In this document: positions 45,123 through 53,521 of the stretch, in pieces
Position numbering within the stretch: position 1 is the stretch's first letter
Layout: every line of letters starts with the position of its first letter
Assembly (NCBI RefSeq): GCF_003314435.2
Contig: NZ_QNVY02000003.1
Span: 62,001-126,000 of the forward strand
Source: Flavobacterium petrolei
Lineage (GTDB): Bacteria; Bacteroidota; Bacteroidia; Flavobacteriales; Flavobacteriaceae
Direction of reading: 5' to 3'
Length of the DNA stretch: 64,000 nucleotides
Made by a program: the position numbers and the translations under genes
The notes under the pieces: generated by a model
The model's input: the letters and a program-made list of their open reading frames with translations, nothing else
Told to the model about the DNA's origin: nothing
Database searches by the model: none

Positions 45123-46520
45123 ATGCAATTAAGCAACGAAGAAGAAGACTATAACTTATCCCTGTCGAAATTTGAGTCCATGTTGAAAACCAACAAAGTA
45201 CTCTTTTTCGACTCCGAAGAATTTGAAGAAATTATTCTTCATTATCTCGATATGGGTAAGGCCGCTTTGGCAAAAAAAGCACTAAAACTGGCATTGGAAC
45301 AACACCCAAAATCTACCGGACTAAAACTAGTTCAGGTGGAAATGCTGGTTTATGATGACAAACTCGAATTAGCCGAAAAGCTCTTGAATGAGTTGTATGC
45401 CATTGAACCAACAAATGAAGAAATTTACATTCAAAAAGCCAATATCTGCTCTAAAAGAGACCAACACGAAAAGGCCGTTGAATTATTAAAAATAGCGTTA
45501 AAATACACCGATGATTTTGCTGATGTCTATAATTTAATAGGCATGGAATACCTCTTTATGGACAATCTTGAAATGGCAAAAGAAAGCTTTATCAAATGTT
45601 TAGAAGAAGATCTGGAAGACCAATCCGCATTGTACAACGTGGTGTATTGTTTTGAATTTTTAGACCAAAACCAAGAAGCAATCAGCTATTTAAAAAAATA
45701 CATTGACAAAAACCCGTACAGTGAAATTGCCTGGCATCAACTGGGACGTTTGCATTATGGCGTTAAAGAATATGAAAATGCGATTCGCGCCTTTGATTAT
45801 GCCACATTAATCGATGATGAATTCCTTGGTGCTTTCATGGAAAAAGCAAAAGCGTATGAGCGATTAAAAAAATATGATGAAGCCATTGAAAGCTACAGCA
45901 GAACCATCGAATTAGATGATGCAACTTCCTATGCGCTACTTCGAATGGGAAAATGTTATGAAAGACTAGGTAACAAAGCGCTGGCATTAAAATATTTCAA
46001 TCAAACCGTTCATGAAGATCCACTTTTAGATAAAGGTTGGATTGCCATCACTGACTTTTACGTCCGTCAGAAAAATTACCAAAAAGCGCTATTTTTTGTC
46101 AATAAAGCATTAGCCATTGACAACCAAAACCGTTTGTACTGGAAACGTTTTGCTACTATCAACAAGCAAATGAATTTCTTTGAAGAAGCTGAATTTGGAT
46201 ATAGAAAAGCAGTCGAATTTGGTGATTACAGTTTAGATACTTGGTTATTTTGGGTAGATATTTTGCAATTTTTAGGTGAATTCGAAAGTGCTATTCAAAC
46301 CTTGTTACAAGCCTCAGAATATTTTCCGGAAGAGAACGAAGTGGAATACCGTTTGGCAGGATTGTATTTTATGTTAACTGATAATACTAAAGCAAAATTC
46401 CATTTAAGTAATGCTTTACGATTGAATTTTGACAATTACATCCTTTTAGAAGATTTATTCCCGGTAGTTTGGACAAAAAAAATGGTGCAGAATTATATTG
46501 CAAAACATAAAAAACAATAA
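45123..46520 (+). CDS. tetratricopeptide repeat protein
   Basis: 465 residues with no signal peptide. Repeated 34-residue helix pairs run throughout, for instance ADVYNLIGMEYLFMDNLEMAKESFIKCLEED and AWHQLGRLHYGVKEYENAIRAFDYATLIDDE, then ALLRMGKCYERLGNKALALKYFNQTVHEDP; about ten copies can be counted. TPR arrays bind other proteins, and no partner is evident. The stop overlaps the aroE ATG by one base (TAATG), so it is probably co-translated with a housekeeping gene and cytoplasmic. Confidence 0.88.
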   Translation: MQLSNEEEDYNLSLSKFESMLKTNKVLFFDSEEFEEIILHYLDMGKAALAKKALKLALEQHPKSTGLKLVQVEMLVYDDKLELAEKLLNELYAIEPTNEEIYIQKANICSKRDQHEKAVELLKIALKYTDDFADVYNLIGMEYLFMDNLEMAKESFIKCLEEDLEDQSALYNVVYCFEFLDQNQEAISYLKKYIDKNPYSEIAWHQLGRLHYGVKEYENAIRAFDYATLIDDEFLGAFMEKAKAYERLKKYDEAIESYSRTIELDDATSYALLRMGKCYERLGNKALALKYFNQTVHEDPLLDKGWIAITDFYVRQKNYQKALFFVNKALAIDNQNRLYWKRFATINKQMNFFEEAEFGYRKAVEFGDYSLDTWLFWVDILQFLGEFESAIQTLLQASEYFPEENEVEYRLAGLYFMLTDNTKAKFHLSNALRLNFDNYILLEDLFPVVWTKKMVQNYIAKHKKQ

Positions 46521-47269
46521 TGGTTGATACGGTTATAAAACGCTTTGGATTATTGGGACGTAACATTAGTTATTCCTTTTCGAAAGGATATTTCACTGAC
46601 AAATTTAGTAACGAAAATTTTGTAGGTTGCAGCTATGAAAATTTTGATATTCCAGAAATAACAGGCTTTCCAGAGGTAATTAAAAACACTGCGGATTTAA
46701 AAGGATTGAATGTTACTATTCCGTACAAGGAAACGATAATTCCATTTTTGGATAAATTATCAAAAAAAGCGGAAATAATTGGCGCTGTAAACACCATTAG
46801 AATTACCAAAAAAGGAAAATTAAAAGGCTACAATACCGATTACTATGGTTTCAAAAAATCATTAGAACCACTATTGCAACCACACCACAAAAAAGCTTTG
46901 ATTTTAGGAACTGGAGGCGCTTCAAAAGGAGTCGCTTTTGCTCTGGACGAACTTAATATCCCCTATACTTTTGTTTCGAGAGAAGCCAAAGAAAATGGAA
47001 TTGATTATGACCGAATCAATGCAACCACATTTGACAATTACCAAATCATTATTAATGCTACTCCGGTAGGAACAAGTCCTAATGTCGATGCGTTTCCATT
47101 AATTCCATACGAATTTTTCACAGACAAGCATATTGCTTATGATTTGATTTATAACCCTGCAGAAACCCAATTCCTAAAAAAAGCCAAACAACAGGGCGCA
47201 CAAATCAAAAATGGTCTGGATATGCTTATTTTTCAAGCAGAGAAAGCCTGGAAGATTTGGAATAAATAA
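46520..47269 (+). CDS. aroE: shikimate dehydrogenase
   Basis: 249 residues, slightly short of the 270-280 typical length, the Bacteroidota form. GLLGRNISYSFSKGYFTDKF is the shikimate-binding start, GLNVTIPYKE the catalytic lysine region, GYNTDYYGF the second contact, LILGTGGASKGVAFAL the NADP fold and INATPVGTSPN follows. It reduces 3-dehydroshikimate to shikimate in aromatic amino acid synthesis. Coupled to the TPR gene upstream; followed by a terminator. Confidence 0.93.
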   Translation: MVDTVIKRFGLLGRNISYSFSKGYFTDKFSNENFVGCSYENFDIPEITGFPEVIKNTADLKGLNVTIPYKETIIPFLDKLSKKAEIIGAVNTIRITKKGKLKGYNTDYYGFKKSLEPLLQPHHKKALILGTGGASKGVAFALDELNIPYTFVSREAKENGIDYDRINATTFDNYQIIINATPVGTSPNVDAFPLIPYEFFTDKHIAYDLIYNPAETQFLKKAKQQGAQIKNGLDMLIFQAEKAWKIWNK

Positions 47270-47313
47270 TCTAAAAACGGAAATAACTTCATAGACCTAT
47301 TTGTATGCTTCAG

Positions 47314-47337
47314 AAAACATTCTTTATTGAATGTTTT
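47314..47337 (+). terminator. terminator after aroE
   Basis: AAAACATTC and GAATGTTTT pair around a 6-nt loop, followed by a run of T. Confidence 0.82.
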
Positions 47338-47395
47338 TTTTTGTTTGTAATACCATTATGATCTAGAGAAACATAAATTTGAAATCGCAAAACCC

Positions 47396-47477
47396 TAGCC
47401 CTGATGGAAGCGGCATCCTTTTTTGAGAGCCTTTTGGGCGAACAAAAAAGATACAGCGAACAGCAGGAAAACGCTCC
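47396..47477 (+). repeat. structured dispersed element, copy C
   Basis: TAGCCCTGATGGAAGCGG, CATCCTTTTTTG, variable loop, CAAAAAAGATACAGCG, AACAGCAGGAAAACGCTCC. CCTG/CAGG and CTTTTTTG/CAAAAAAG pair; flanks match copies A and B. It fills the 325-bp gap between aroE and the DUF349 gene, in plus orientation, while A and B are minus. Confidence 0.6.
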
Positions 47478-47594
47478 AAAAAGAAATATTTTGTAACCTA
47501 AAATGACAATAAATAAGGGGTTTTATTTTGTATTTTCATACTGCTTTACTATCTTTCGTGTTGAATCTAATTAGAAACCTTACACATTGAAAAA

Positions 47595-49607
47595 ATGTTA
47601 GAAGAAAAGAACGATAACCTGCTTGAGGCAGATGGAAATTTAGAGCACAAAGCTGTTGAATCTAATCAATCAGTACCTGAAAGTTTAGAAAGTGCGTCAA
47701 TTGAGGAGCCTAGCGATTTTCCGGCAGAGGACAATGTTGTTATTCCAGCTGAAGATGAAGTTGCAAAAACAGAGCCAACTGCTGAGACAGAAAATCAATC
47801 GGCCACTGATGCAATAGCAGAATCAAACGCAGAAGAAAGTGAAGATGAAACGCTGAAAGAGCGCCATGAGATCCCGATGCAGGATTACGATACTTTGTCA
47901 CTTGAATCACTGGTTGACGAGCTTAAAAGTTTGGTTTCTAATGAAAAAGCAATGTCGTTTAAGGATCATATTGAAGAAATTAAAAAAGCATTCTTAGCCA
48001 AATACAACCATCTTGTTGAGGAGAAAAAAGAGGAATTCCTTGCAGAAAATCAAGATCCAAATGAAGATTTTCAATACCATTCTCCATTAAAGACTCAATT
48101 TGACAAATATTACACTCAATTTAGAGATACTAAAAATACCCATTTCAAAAGTTTACAAACGAATCTGAAAACTAATTTAGAAAACCGTTTGGCAATTGTT
48201 GAGGAATTGAAGGAGTTGATTAATCCGCAGGCAAACATCAAAGACACTTTAAAGCATTTTAATGATTTAAGAGAACGATGGAAAAATGCAGGACCGATTC
48301 CGAAGGATAAATACAACCACGTTTGGAACAACTTCCATTTTCATGTGGAAAATTTCTACGACTATTTACACTTGGACCGAGAAGCGAGAGACTTGGATTT
48401 CAAACATAACTTAGAGCAAAAGCAAAAAATTGTGGCGCGTGTTGAAGAATTGGTGAAAGAAGCCGATATCAATAAAGCGTTTAGAGAATTACAGGATTTA
48501 CACCGAATCTGGAAAGAAGATATTGGTCCCGTTTCCAGAGAACACCGCGATGAAATTTGGAATAAATTTAGCGATTTGACCAAACAAATGCACGATAAAC
48601 GTGAGGTTTTATTCGAAAATCAAAGAGGAACAGAACTTGAGAATTTAGAAAAGAAAAAAGAAATAATTGCCAAAATTGAGGTTTTAGCTACGGAGAAAGT
48701 CAATGCTCATGCGCAATGGCTAGCTCAAATAGAAAAAGTTGAAGCCTTAAGAACATCTTTTTTCTCTGCAGGTAAAGTACCATCAGAAGTAAATGAGGAA
48801 ACTTGGGCCGGTTTTAAAACTGCTGTTAGAAATTTTAATTCTTTCAAAAACTCTTTTTATAAAGACATTAAGAAAGATCAAAATGACAATTTAAATAAGA
48901 AAACAGCGCTTGTTGCCAAAGCTAGAGAATTACAAGAAAGCACTGATTTTGCCGCTACAACACCTATCATGAAACAAATTCAAGATGAGTGGAAACAGAT
49001 AGGTCATGTGCCAAGAAAATATTCCGATAAGATCTGGAAAGAGTTTAAAGATGCCTGCAACCATTATTTTGACAAGTTAAAAGAGCAGAAAAACGAAGAA
49101 AACAGTGAAGAAGTAGAAGCTTTTGATAATAAAAAAGCCTACTTAGAAACGTTGAGAGAATTTCAGTTGACTGGAGACCATAAAACGGATTTAGACGCAA
49201 TTAAATTACATATCGAAACTTGGAAAAGCTTTGGAAAAGTACCTTTCCCAAGAAGACATATTGAAGGGAAATTCAATAAAATCCTGGATGCACTTTTTGA
49301 AAAATTGAGTTTGAGTAAAAAAGATACTGATATGATGCGTTTCGCTAATAGAATGGATCATTTATCAGAAAGTCATGATACTCGCAAACTTGACAATGAA
49401 AAGATTTTTATCATGCGTAAAATTGACGAAGTACAGAACGAAATTTTCCAATTGGAAAATAACATTCAGTTCTTCACCAATACGAGAAATGCAAAAAAAG
49501 AAAATTCAATTGTATTAGAGGTCCGCAAAAACATCGCTATTCATAAAGAAAGTCTTGATGTTTGGAAAGAAAAACTAAAACAATTGAGAAATTTGAAAAT
49601 AGAGTAA
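47595..49607 (+). CDS. DUF349 domain-containing protein
   Basis: 670 residues. The first 100 are acidic and low-complexity. The rest is a run of about five DUF349 units, each about 75 residues and marked by a W-K-xx-GP/GxVP signature (LRERWKNAGPIPKDKYNHVWNNF, LHRIWKEDIGPVSREHRDEIWNKF, IQDEWKQIGHVPRKYSDKIWKEF). Long charged helices suggest a coiled rod. No signal peptide. The function is unknown and the family is widespread in Bacteroidota. Single gene with its own terminator. Confidence 0.88.
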   Translation: MLEEKNDNLLEADGNLEHKAVESNQSVPESLESASIEEPSDFPAEDNVVIPAEDEVAKTEPTAETENQSATDAIAESNAEESEDETLKERHEIPMQDYDTLSLESLVDELKSLVSNEKAMSFKDHIEEIKKAFLAKYNHLVEEKKEEFLAENQDPNEDFQYHSPLKTQFDKYYTQFRDTKNTHFKSLQTNLKTNLENRLAIVEELKELINPQANIKDTLKHFNDLRERWKNAGPIPKDKYNHVWNNFHFHVENFYDYLHLDREARDLDFKHNLEQKQKIVARVEELVKEADINKAFRELQDLHRIWKEDIGPVSREHRDEIWNKFSDLTKQMHDKREVLFENQRGTELENLEKKKEIIAKIEVLATEKVNAHAQWLAQIEKVEALRTSFFSAGKVPSEVNEETWAGFKTAVRNFNSFKNSFYKDIKKDQNDNLNKKTALVAKARELQESTDFAATTPIMKQIQDEWKQIGHVPRKYSDKIWKEFKDACNHYFDKLKEQKNEENSEEVEAFDNKKAYLETLREFQLTGDHKTDLDAIKLHIETWKSFGKVPFPRRHIEGKFNKILDALFEKLSLSKKDTDMMRFANRMDHLSESHDTRKLDNEKIFIMRKIDEVQNEIFQLENNIQFFTNTRNAKKENSIVLEVRKNIAIHKESLDVWKEKLKQLRNLKIE

Positions 49608-49632
49608 TTTTTGATATTATTTTATAACTATA

Positions 49633-49664
49633 AGCCTCGGACAATATTAGTTCGGGGCTTTTTT
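49633..49664 (+). terminator. terminator after DUF349 gene
   Basis: AAGCCTCG and CGGGGCTT pair (one G-U) around a 14-nt loop, followed by T6. Confidence 0.75.
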
Positions 49665-49751
49665 ATAAAAACGATTTTCTGCATTCAAATTTTATCTTTC
49701 ATTTATTAGAAATAATTATAGTAATCAACAGCAAAATTTTATTTTTACAAA

Positions 49752-50099
49752 ATGAATTGGTTTCGAAAAACACTTATTTTTATTGGACTTTTAATAGTTT
49801 TTTTATTTGCTTTTAGTGCAAATGAAGTTCCTGTTCAAACCATTAAAATAGAAAAGTCAAATTCTTCATTGTCTGCGAACAGCATTCATTCTTCAGATTT
49901 CATACAACCTCAAGTAAGTAACACATTTACTTCCTATCATAAAACTCCTGATTATACGATTGCAAAATATCTGGAAAATTTTCTGAATGTAATTCCGGAT
50001 TTTAAAAGTAGTATATTCTTTATTCGTTTTGCGAAACAAGACATCAATCGATGTGAGATGGTTTCGCTGTTACTCTTTCCTTTCCATTTTTTTTGGTGA
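49752..50099 (+). CDS. hypothetical protein with signal anchor
   Basis: 115 residues. A membrane or signal segment (KTLIFIGLLIVFLFAFSA) is followed by a polar stretch and a C-terminal CEMVSLLLFPFHFFW, an unusual aromatic ending. I do not recognise it. The ATG is preceded by an A-rich leader and the frame has codon use like its neighbours. It is upstream of another small hypothetical protein by 110 bp and near the respiration block, but no functional link is shown. Confidence 0.5.
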   Translation: MNWFRKTLIFIGLLIVFLFAFSANEVPVQTIKIEKSNSSLSANSIHSSDFIQPQVSNTFTSYHKTPDYTIAKYLENFLNVIPDFKSSIFFIRFAKQDINRCEMVSLLLFPFHFFW

Positions 50100-50209
50100 T
50101 TTGAAACACTGATTTCGTAAATTGAAGATATAGTATCTTCCCTTTTGAATTGATTTCCTTTAGATTTCAGTTCAACTTATCATGTTTTACAAATAACTAA
50201 AAAATAAAA

Positions 50210-50686
50210 ATGGATACTTCCGTAACTATAATTGGATTAATATTAACTTTAATAATTGCCATTCCTCTACTCTATTCCGTGAGGTCATCTTCAATTAACA
50301 AAGCAAAAATCAAAGCCATAAAAAATAAGTTCAGTCAAAACAATCACTTTACTTTTGAAATAACCGAAACACAAAACAAAAAAGTCTTGGCTTTAGACGA
50401 AAAAAACAAAGGGTTTCTTTTAATGGATTTTAGTGCTAAGGAAGAAGTTGTTTCTTTTGTAGATTTAAATACAATTCAATCCTGCAAACTGATTCCAACA
50501 ACGGAGAATAACACTGCTACGATTTTAAAAATTGAATTTGAATTTCAATACAAAGATGGCAAAAAAACAGAGTTTATACCATTTTACAAAATTGAGAATG
50601 ATCAAATTGGTCAAGTTTGTTTATACGAAGATCATCAATTAGCCAAAAAATGGACTAAAATAATTCAGGATTGCATTACTATTTAA
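50210..50686 (+). CDS. hypothetical membrane-anchored protein
   Basis: 158 residues. The N-terminal segment VTIIGLILTLIIAIPLLYSV is a membrane anchor, and the remaining about 120 residues look like an alternating strand-rich cytoplasmic or periplasmic domain (FTFEITETQNKKVLALDEKNKGFLLMDF), ending in a helix. The layout suggests a small PH-like or sensor domain, but I cannot place it in a family. Real gene: clean start, own terminator 16 bp after the stop. Confidence 0.72.
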   Translation: MDTSVTIIGLILTLIIAIPLLYSVRSSSINKAKIKAIKNKFSQNNHFTFEITETQNKKVLALDEKNKGFLLMDFSAKEEVVSFVDLNTIQSCKLIPTTENNTATILKIEFEFQYKDGKKTEFIPFYKIENDQIGQVCLYEDHQLAKKWTKIIQDCITI

Positions 50687-50701
50687 ACAACAAATTTCTT
50701 T

Positions 50702-50727
50702 AATAAGAGGCTTTTAAGCCTCTTATT
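50702..50727 (+). terminator. terminator
   Basis: AATAAGAGGCTT and AAGCCTCTTATT, perfect 12-bp arms around TT, followed by a T run. Confidence 0.9.
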
Positions 50728-50751
50728 TTTTTTCCAAAAGGTTTCTTCAAT

Positions 50752-50795
50752 ATGATAATTATCATTTTAATAGTTGAGTAGTCGTTCTACTTTTG
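50752..50795 (+). promoter_or_regulatory. Fnr-type class II promoter of hemN
   Basis: A perfect dyad ATGATAATTATCAT (50752-50765; TGAT-N4-ATCA as in Fnr sites) lies before the -7 box TACTTTTG (50788-50795). Its centre (50758.5) is 29.5 bp from the first T of the -7 box, so about -41.5 from a start near 50800. No TTG -33 element is at the right distance, consistent with an activated promoter. Confidence 0.7.
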
Positions 50796-50817
50796 AATAA
50801 CAATAAATGATTTTGCC

Positions 50818-52182
50818 ATGAAAAATTCCTTAATACAAAAATACAATGTTCTGGGGCCAAGATACACCAGTTATCCTACAGTTCCGTATTGGGATGAAAC
50901 GGATTTTACGGATGAAATCTGGGCTAAAACATTAAAAAAATCCTTTCAAGCGAGTAATTCTTCAGAAGGTATTAGTTTGTATATCCATTTGCCTTTTTGC
51001 GAAAGCTTATGTACTTTTTGTGGCTGTAACAAGCGTATTACAAAAAATCACAGCGTAGAAAATCCGTATATAGTAGCAGTTTTAAAAGAATGGACCTTAT
51101 ATTGTAAAATTCTTGGCGAAAAGCCAACTATAAAAGAGATTCATTTGGGTGGTGGAACTCCCACATTTTTTTCTACCAAAAATTTAGAGGATTTAATAAA
51201 TGGTATTTTTGTTCATGCCAAAAAAGCAAAAGATCATGAATTTAGTTTTGAAGGCCATCCGAATAACACTTCCCATGAGCATTTGCTAAAACTCTACGAT
51301 TTAGGTTTTAGAAGAGTAAGTTTTGGCGTTCAGGATTATTCCGAGAAAGTACAAAAAGCAATTCACCGTTTACAGCCTTTTCATAATGTAGCAAAAGTTA
51401 CTTTTTGGGCCAGAGAAATTGGATATACTTCCATAGGTCACGATATTATTTTTGGACTGCCTTTTCAGGAAATAGAGGATGTAATTGATACGATTGAGAA
51501 AACAAAATCATTACAACCCGACCGATTGGCATTTTACAGTTACGCGCACGTTCCTTGGATTAAGGGAAATGGACAACGCGGTTTTAACGACGAAGACATT
51601 CCAAAAGATGATAAAAAGAGAATACTTTATGAAACCGGTAAAAAATTATTGTATGAAAACGGGTATCATGAAATAGGAATGGATCATTTTGCGTTAGAGA
51701 CTGACAGTTTATACGATGCTTTCCAAAACGGAACATTACACCGCAATTTCATGGGGTACAGTTCATCCAAAACACAATTAATGATTGGATTGGGCGTTTC
51801 TTCCATTAGTGACAGTTGGTACAGTTTTGCACAGAATGTAAAAAACTTGGAGGACTATTATCAAATTTTAGAATGGAACAAATTACCGGTTTTTAGAGGG
51901 CATTTATTGACCGATGAAGACCTCATCATCCGAAAACACATTCTGAATTTAATGTGCCAATTTGAAACTTCCTGGGAAAATAAAGAGGGTTATTTCAATG
52001 AAATTCCAGAGGTTATAATTAAGTTGAAAGAAATGGAAAATGACGGATTACTTATAATTAAAGACAATGGAATTGCCGTTACTGAAAAAGGAAAACCTTA
52101 TGTTCGTAATATTTGTATGGCATTCGATCTACGCTTGAAAAGAAAAGCACCGGAAACCGAATTGTTTTCGATGACAATTTAA
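50818..52182 (+). CDS. hemN: oxygen-independent coproporphyrinogen III oxidase
   Basis: 454 residues, the full HemN length. The radical-SAM cluster is C61-x3-C65-x2-C68 followed by GC (HLPFCESLCTFCGC), then EIHLGGGTPTFF, GHPNNTS, RVSFGVQDYSEKVQKAIHRLQP and a HemN C-terminal domain. It oxidises coproporphyrinogen III with S-adenosylmethionine and needs no oxygen. The gene has its own Fnr-type promoter and stands next to the cbb3 oxidase block; heme demand for the oxidase is a natural link. Ends in a terminator. Confidence 0.95.
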   Translation: MKNSLIQKYNVLGPRYTSYPTVPYWDETDFTDEIWAKTLKKSFQASNSSEGISLYIHLPFCESLCTFCGCNKRITKNHSVENPYIVAVLKEWTLYCKILGEKPTIKEIHLGGGTPTFFSTKNLEDLINGIFVHAKKAKDHEFSFEGHPNNTSHEHLLKLYDLGFRRVSFGVQDYSEKVQKAIHRLQPFHNVAKVTFWAREIGYTSIGHDIIFGLPFQEIEDVIDTIEKTKSLQPDRLAFYSYAHVPWIKGNGQRGFNDEDIPKDDKKRILYETGKKLLYENGYHEIGMDHFALETDSLYDAFQNGTLHRNFMGYSSSKTQLMIGLGVSSISDSWYSFAQNVKNLEDYYQILEWNKLPVFRGHLLTDEDLIIRKHILNLMCQFETSWENKEGYFNEIPEVIIKLKEMENDGLLIIKDNGIAVTEKGKPYVRNICMAFDLRLKRKAPETELFSMTI

Positions 52183-52204
52183 TGTTTCTCAATCTTACAA
52201 AATA

Positions 52205-52232
52205 AAAAAGCACGCCTAGCAGCGTGCTTTTT
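52205..52232. terminator. bidirectional terminator
   Basis: AAAAAGCACGC and GCGTGCTTTTT pair around a 6-nt loop between the convergent hemN and safE genes. Confidence 0.9.
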
Positions 52233-52253
52233 CTATGCTAAACTATTAGAAAA

Positions 52254-52955
52254 TTAGTGACAATTTGGATCGGCTTGAATAAATAAACTCATATTGGATG
52301 GCGAAATATAAGGAATTCCTAATCCCAATCCTCTCAAAATAAATAAGCAGCCAATACATACCGCTACATATGGAATCGCTTTTTGGATTCGGTTCCGAAT
52401 AGGAATTGTGAGAAATGAATTGATATACACAACGCTGCTCATCATAGGAACGGTTCCTAATCCGAATAGAATCATATACAGAACACCCAAACTTTCACTT
52501 TGCATGGCGATAGCACCAAACAAAGCTACATAAACCATTCCGCAGGGTAAAAAACCATTCAGCAAACCAATCGTGAACAGGGATTTGTAACTTTTGTTTC
52601 TAAACTGACTTCCTAAAGCTGTTTTTATTTTTGAAATTAATTTAAAAACCGGTTTTGAAAAATTGTATTTTGCAAAAATTTTATCAGGCGTTAAAACTAT
52701 AAGAATCATGGCTACACCAATAAATATGGATAAATTCTGTTGTAAACCGGCCAAGAAGAAACCTTTTCCAAGCAGTCCAAAAACAAAGCCTATTGTCGCA
52801 TACGCCGTTAATCTTCCTAAATGATAAGTAATGATTTGAGTTGCTTTTTTAGTCTGATTCGTTCTGTCTACAGGCAACATCATAGCAATAGGGCCGCACA
52901 TACCAATGCAGTGAAAACTACTTATTAAACCGAAAATAAAGGCAGTGTAAAGCAT
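52254..52955 (-). CDS. TauE/SafE (UreH-like) membrane protein of the cbb3 cluster
   Basis: 233 residues and about six hydrophobic segments. The start FIFGLISSFHCIGMCGPIAMMLP is the known SafE/UreH pattern with histidine and two cysteines, and NGFLPCGMVYVALFGA carries another cysteine. Sequence similarity to metal permeases and its place at the end of the cco cluster suggest a role in copper supply or oxidase assembly; this is inference. The gene is 72 bp downstream of fixH and probably the last of the operon. Confidence 0.82.
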   Translation of the reverse strand: MLYTAFIFGLISSFHCIGMCGPIAMMLPVDRTNQTKKATQIITYHLGRLTAYATIGFVFGLLGKGFFLAGLQQNLSIFIGVAMILIVLTPDKIFAKYNFSKPVFKLISKIKTALGSQFRNKSYKSLFTIGLLNGFLPCGMVYVALFGAIAMQSESLGVLYMILFGLGTVPMMSSVVYINSFLTIPIRNRIQKAIPYVAVCIGCLFILRGLGLGIPYISPSNMSLFIQADPNCH

Positions 52956-53027
52956 TTTTTTATTCTAATGTTAAAGTTAAAAGGGCTTAAAGCCAATTGA
53001 TGTACTTTAAAACTTTTTACTGTAAGA

Positions 53028-53480
53028 CTAATTAATATATATCGTTTCTTTAGTCAAATACGATTTTCCATCGTATTGCCATTCCATATTAATGTCCCAT
53101 CGACCGCCTGCCAAACTTTTTTTAGGTATGAGCAAAGTAGTAGCATCAGATAGTGAAATTGGAATTTCAAAATCTAATTTTTTATTAGACGGCCTGTAAA
53201 GGGACACTTTACCTTTGATATTTTTTGGATCAAAAACTTTTGGAAATACTATTTCAATTCCATTCGAAACACTACTAATTGTTGGCTTTTGAGCCAAATC
53301 AGCTGCATTTTGTACACGAGCCATTTCATCTCCAAAATGCGCATCATGTTTATAATATTCTTCTACAACTAACTCATTATCGTATTTTGAATCGGATTGA
53401 ACCGTAAAAACAAAATACAAAATGAAGGTTATAAACAAACCAAAAGCGATTACGATTCCTGTTCCCCAGCTTATTTTCAT
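53028..53480 (-). CDS. ccoH: FixH/CcoH family cbb3 assembly protein
   Basis: 150 residues. One N-terminal membrane helix (GIVIAFGLFITFILYFVFTV) and a periplasmic domain with YYKHDAHFGDEMARVQNA, the usual FixH region, followed by a beta-rich domain ending in ETIYIN. FixH proteins help assemble cbb3 oxidase. It is 41 bp downstream of ccoG, in the order G-H typical of fixGHIS, but fixI and fixS here are upstream of ccoN instead. Confidence 0.85.
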   Translation of the reverse strand: MKISWGTGIVIAFGLFITFILYFVFTVQSDSKYDNELVVEEYYKHDAHFGDEMARVQNAADLAQKPTISSVSNGIEIVFPKVFDPKNIKGKVSLYRPSNKKLDFEIPISLSDATTLLIPKKSLAGGRWDINMEWQYDGKSYLTKETIYIN

Positions 53481-53521
53481 GATATTATATTTAATTTTTT
53501 GAACCTCAAATTGGATACAAT

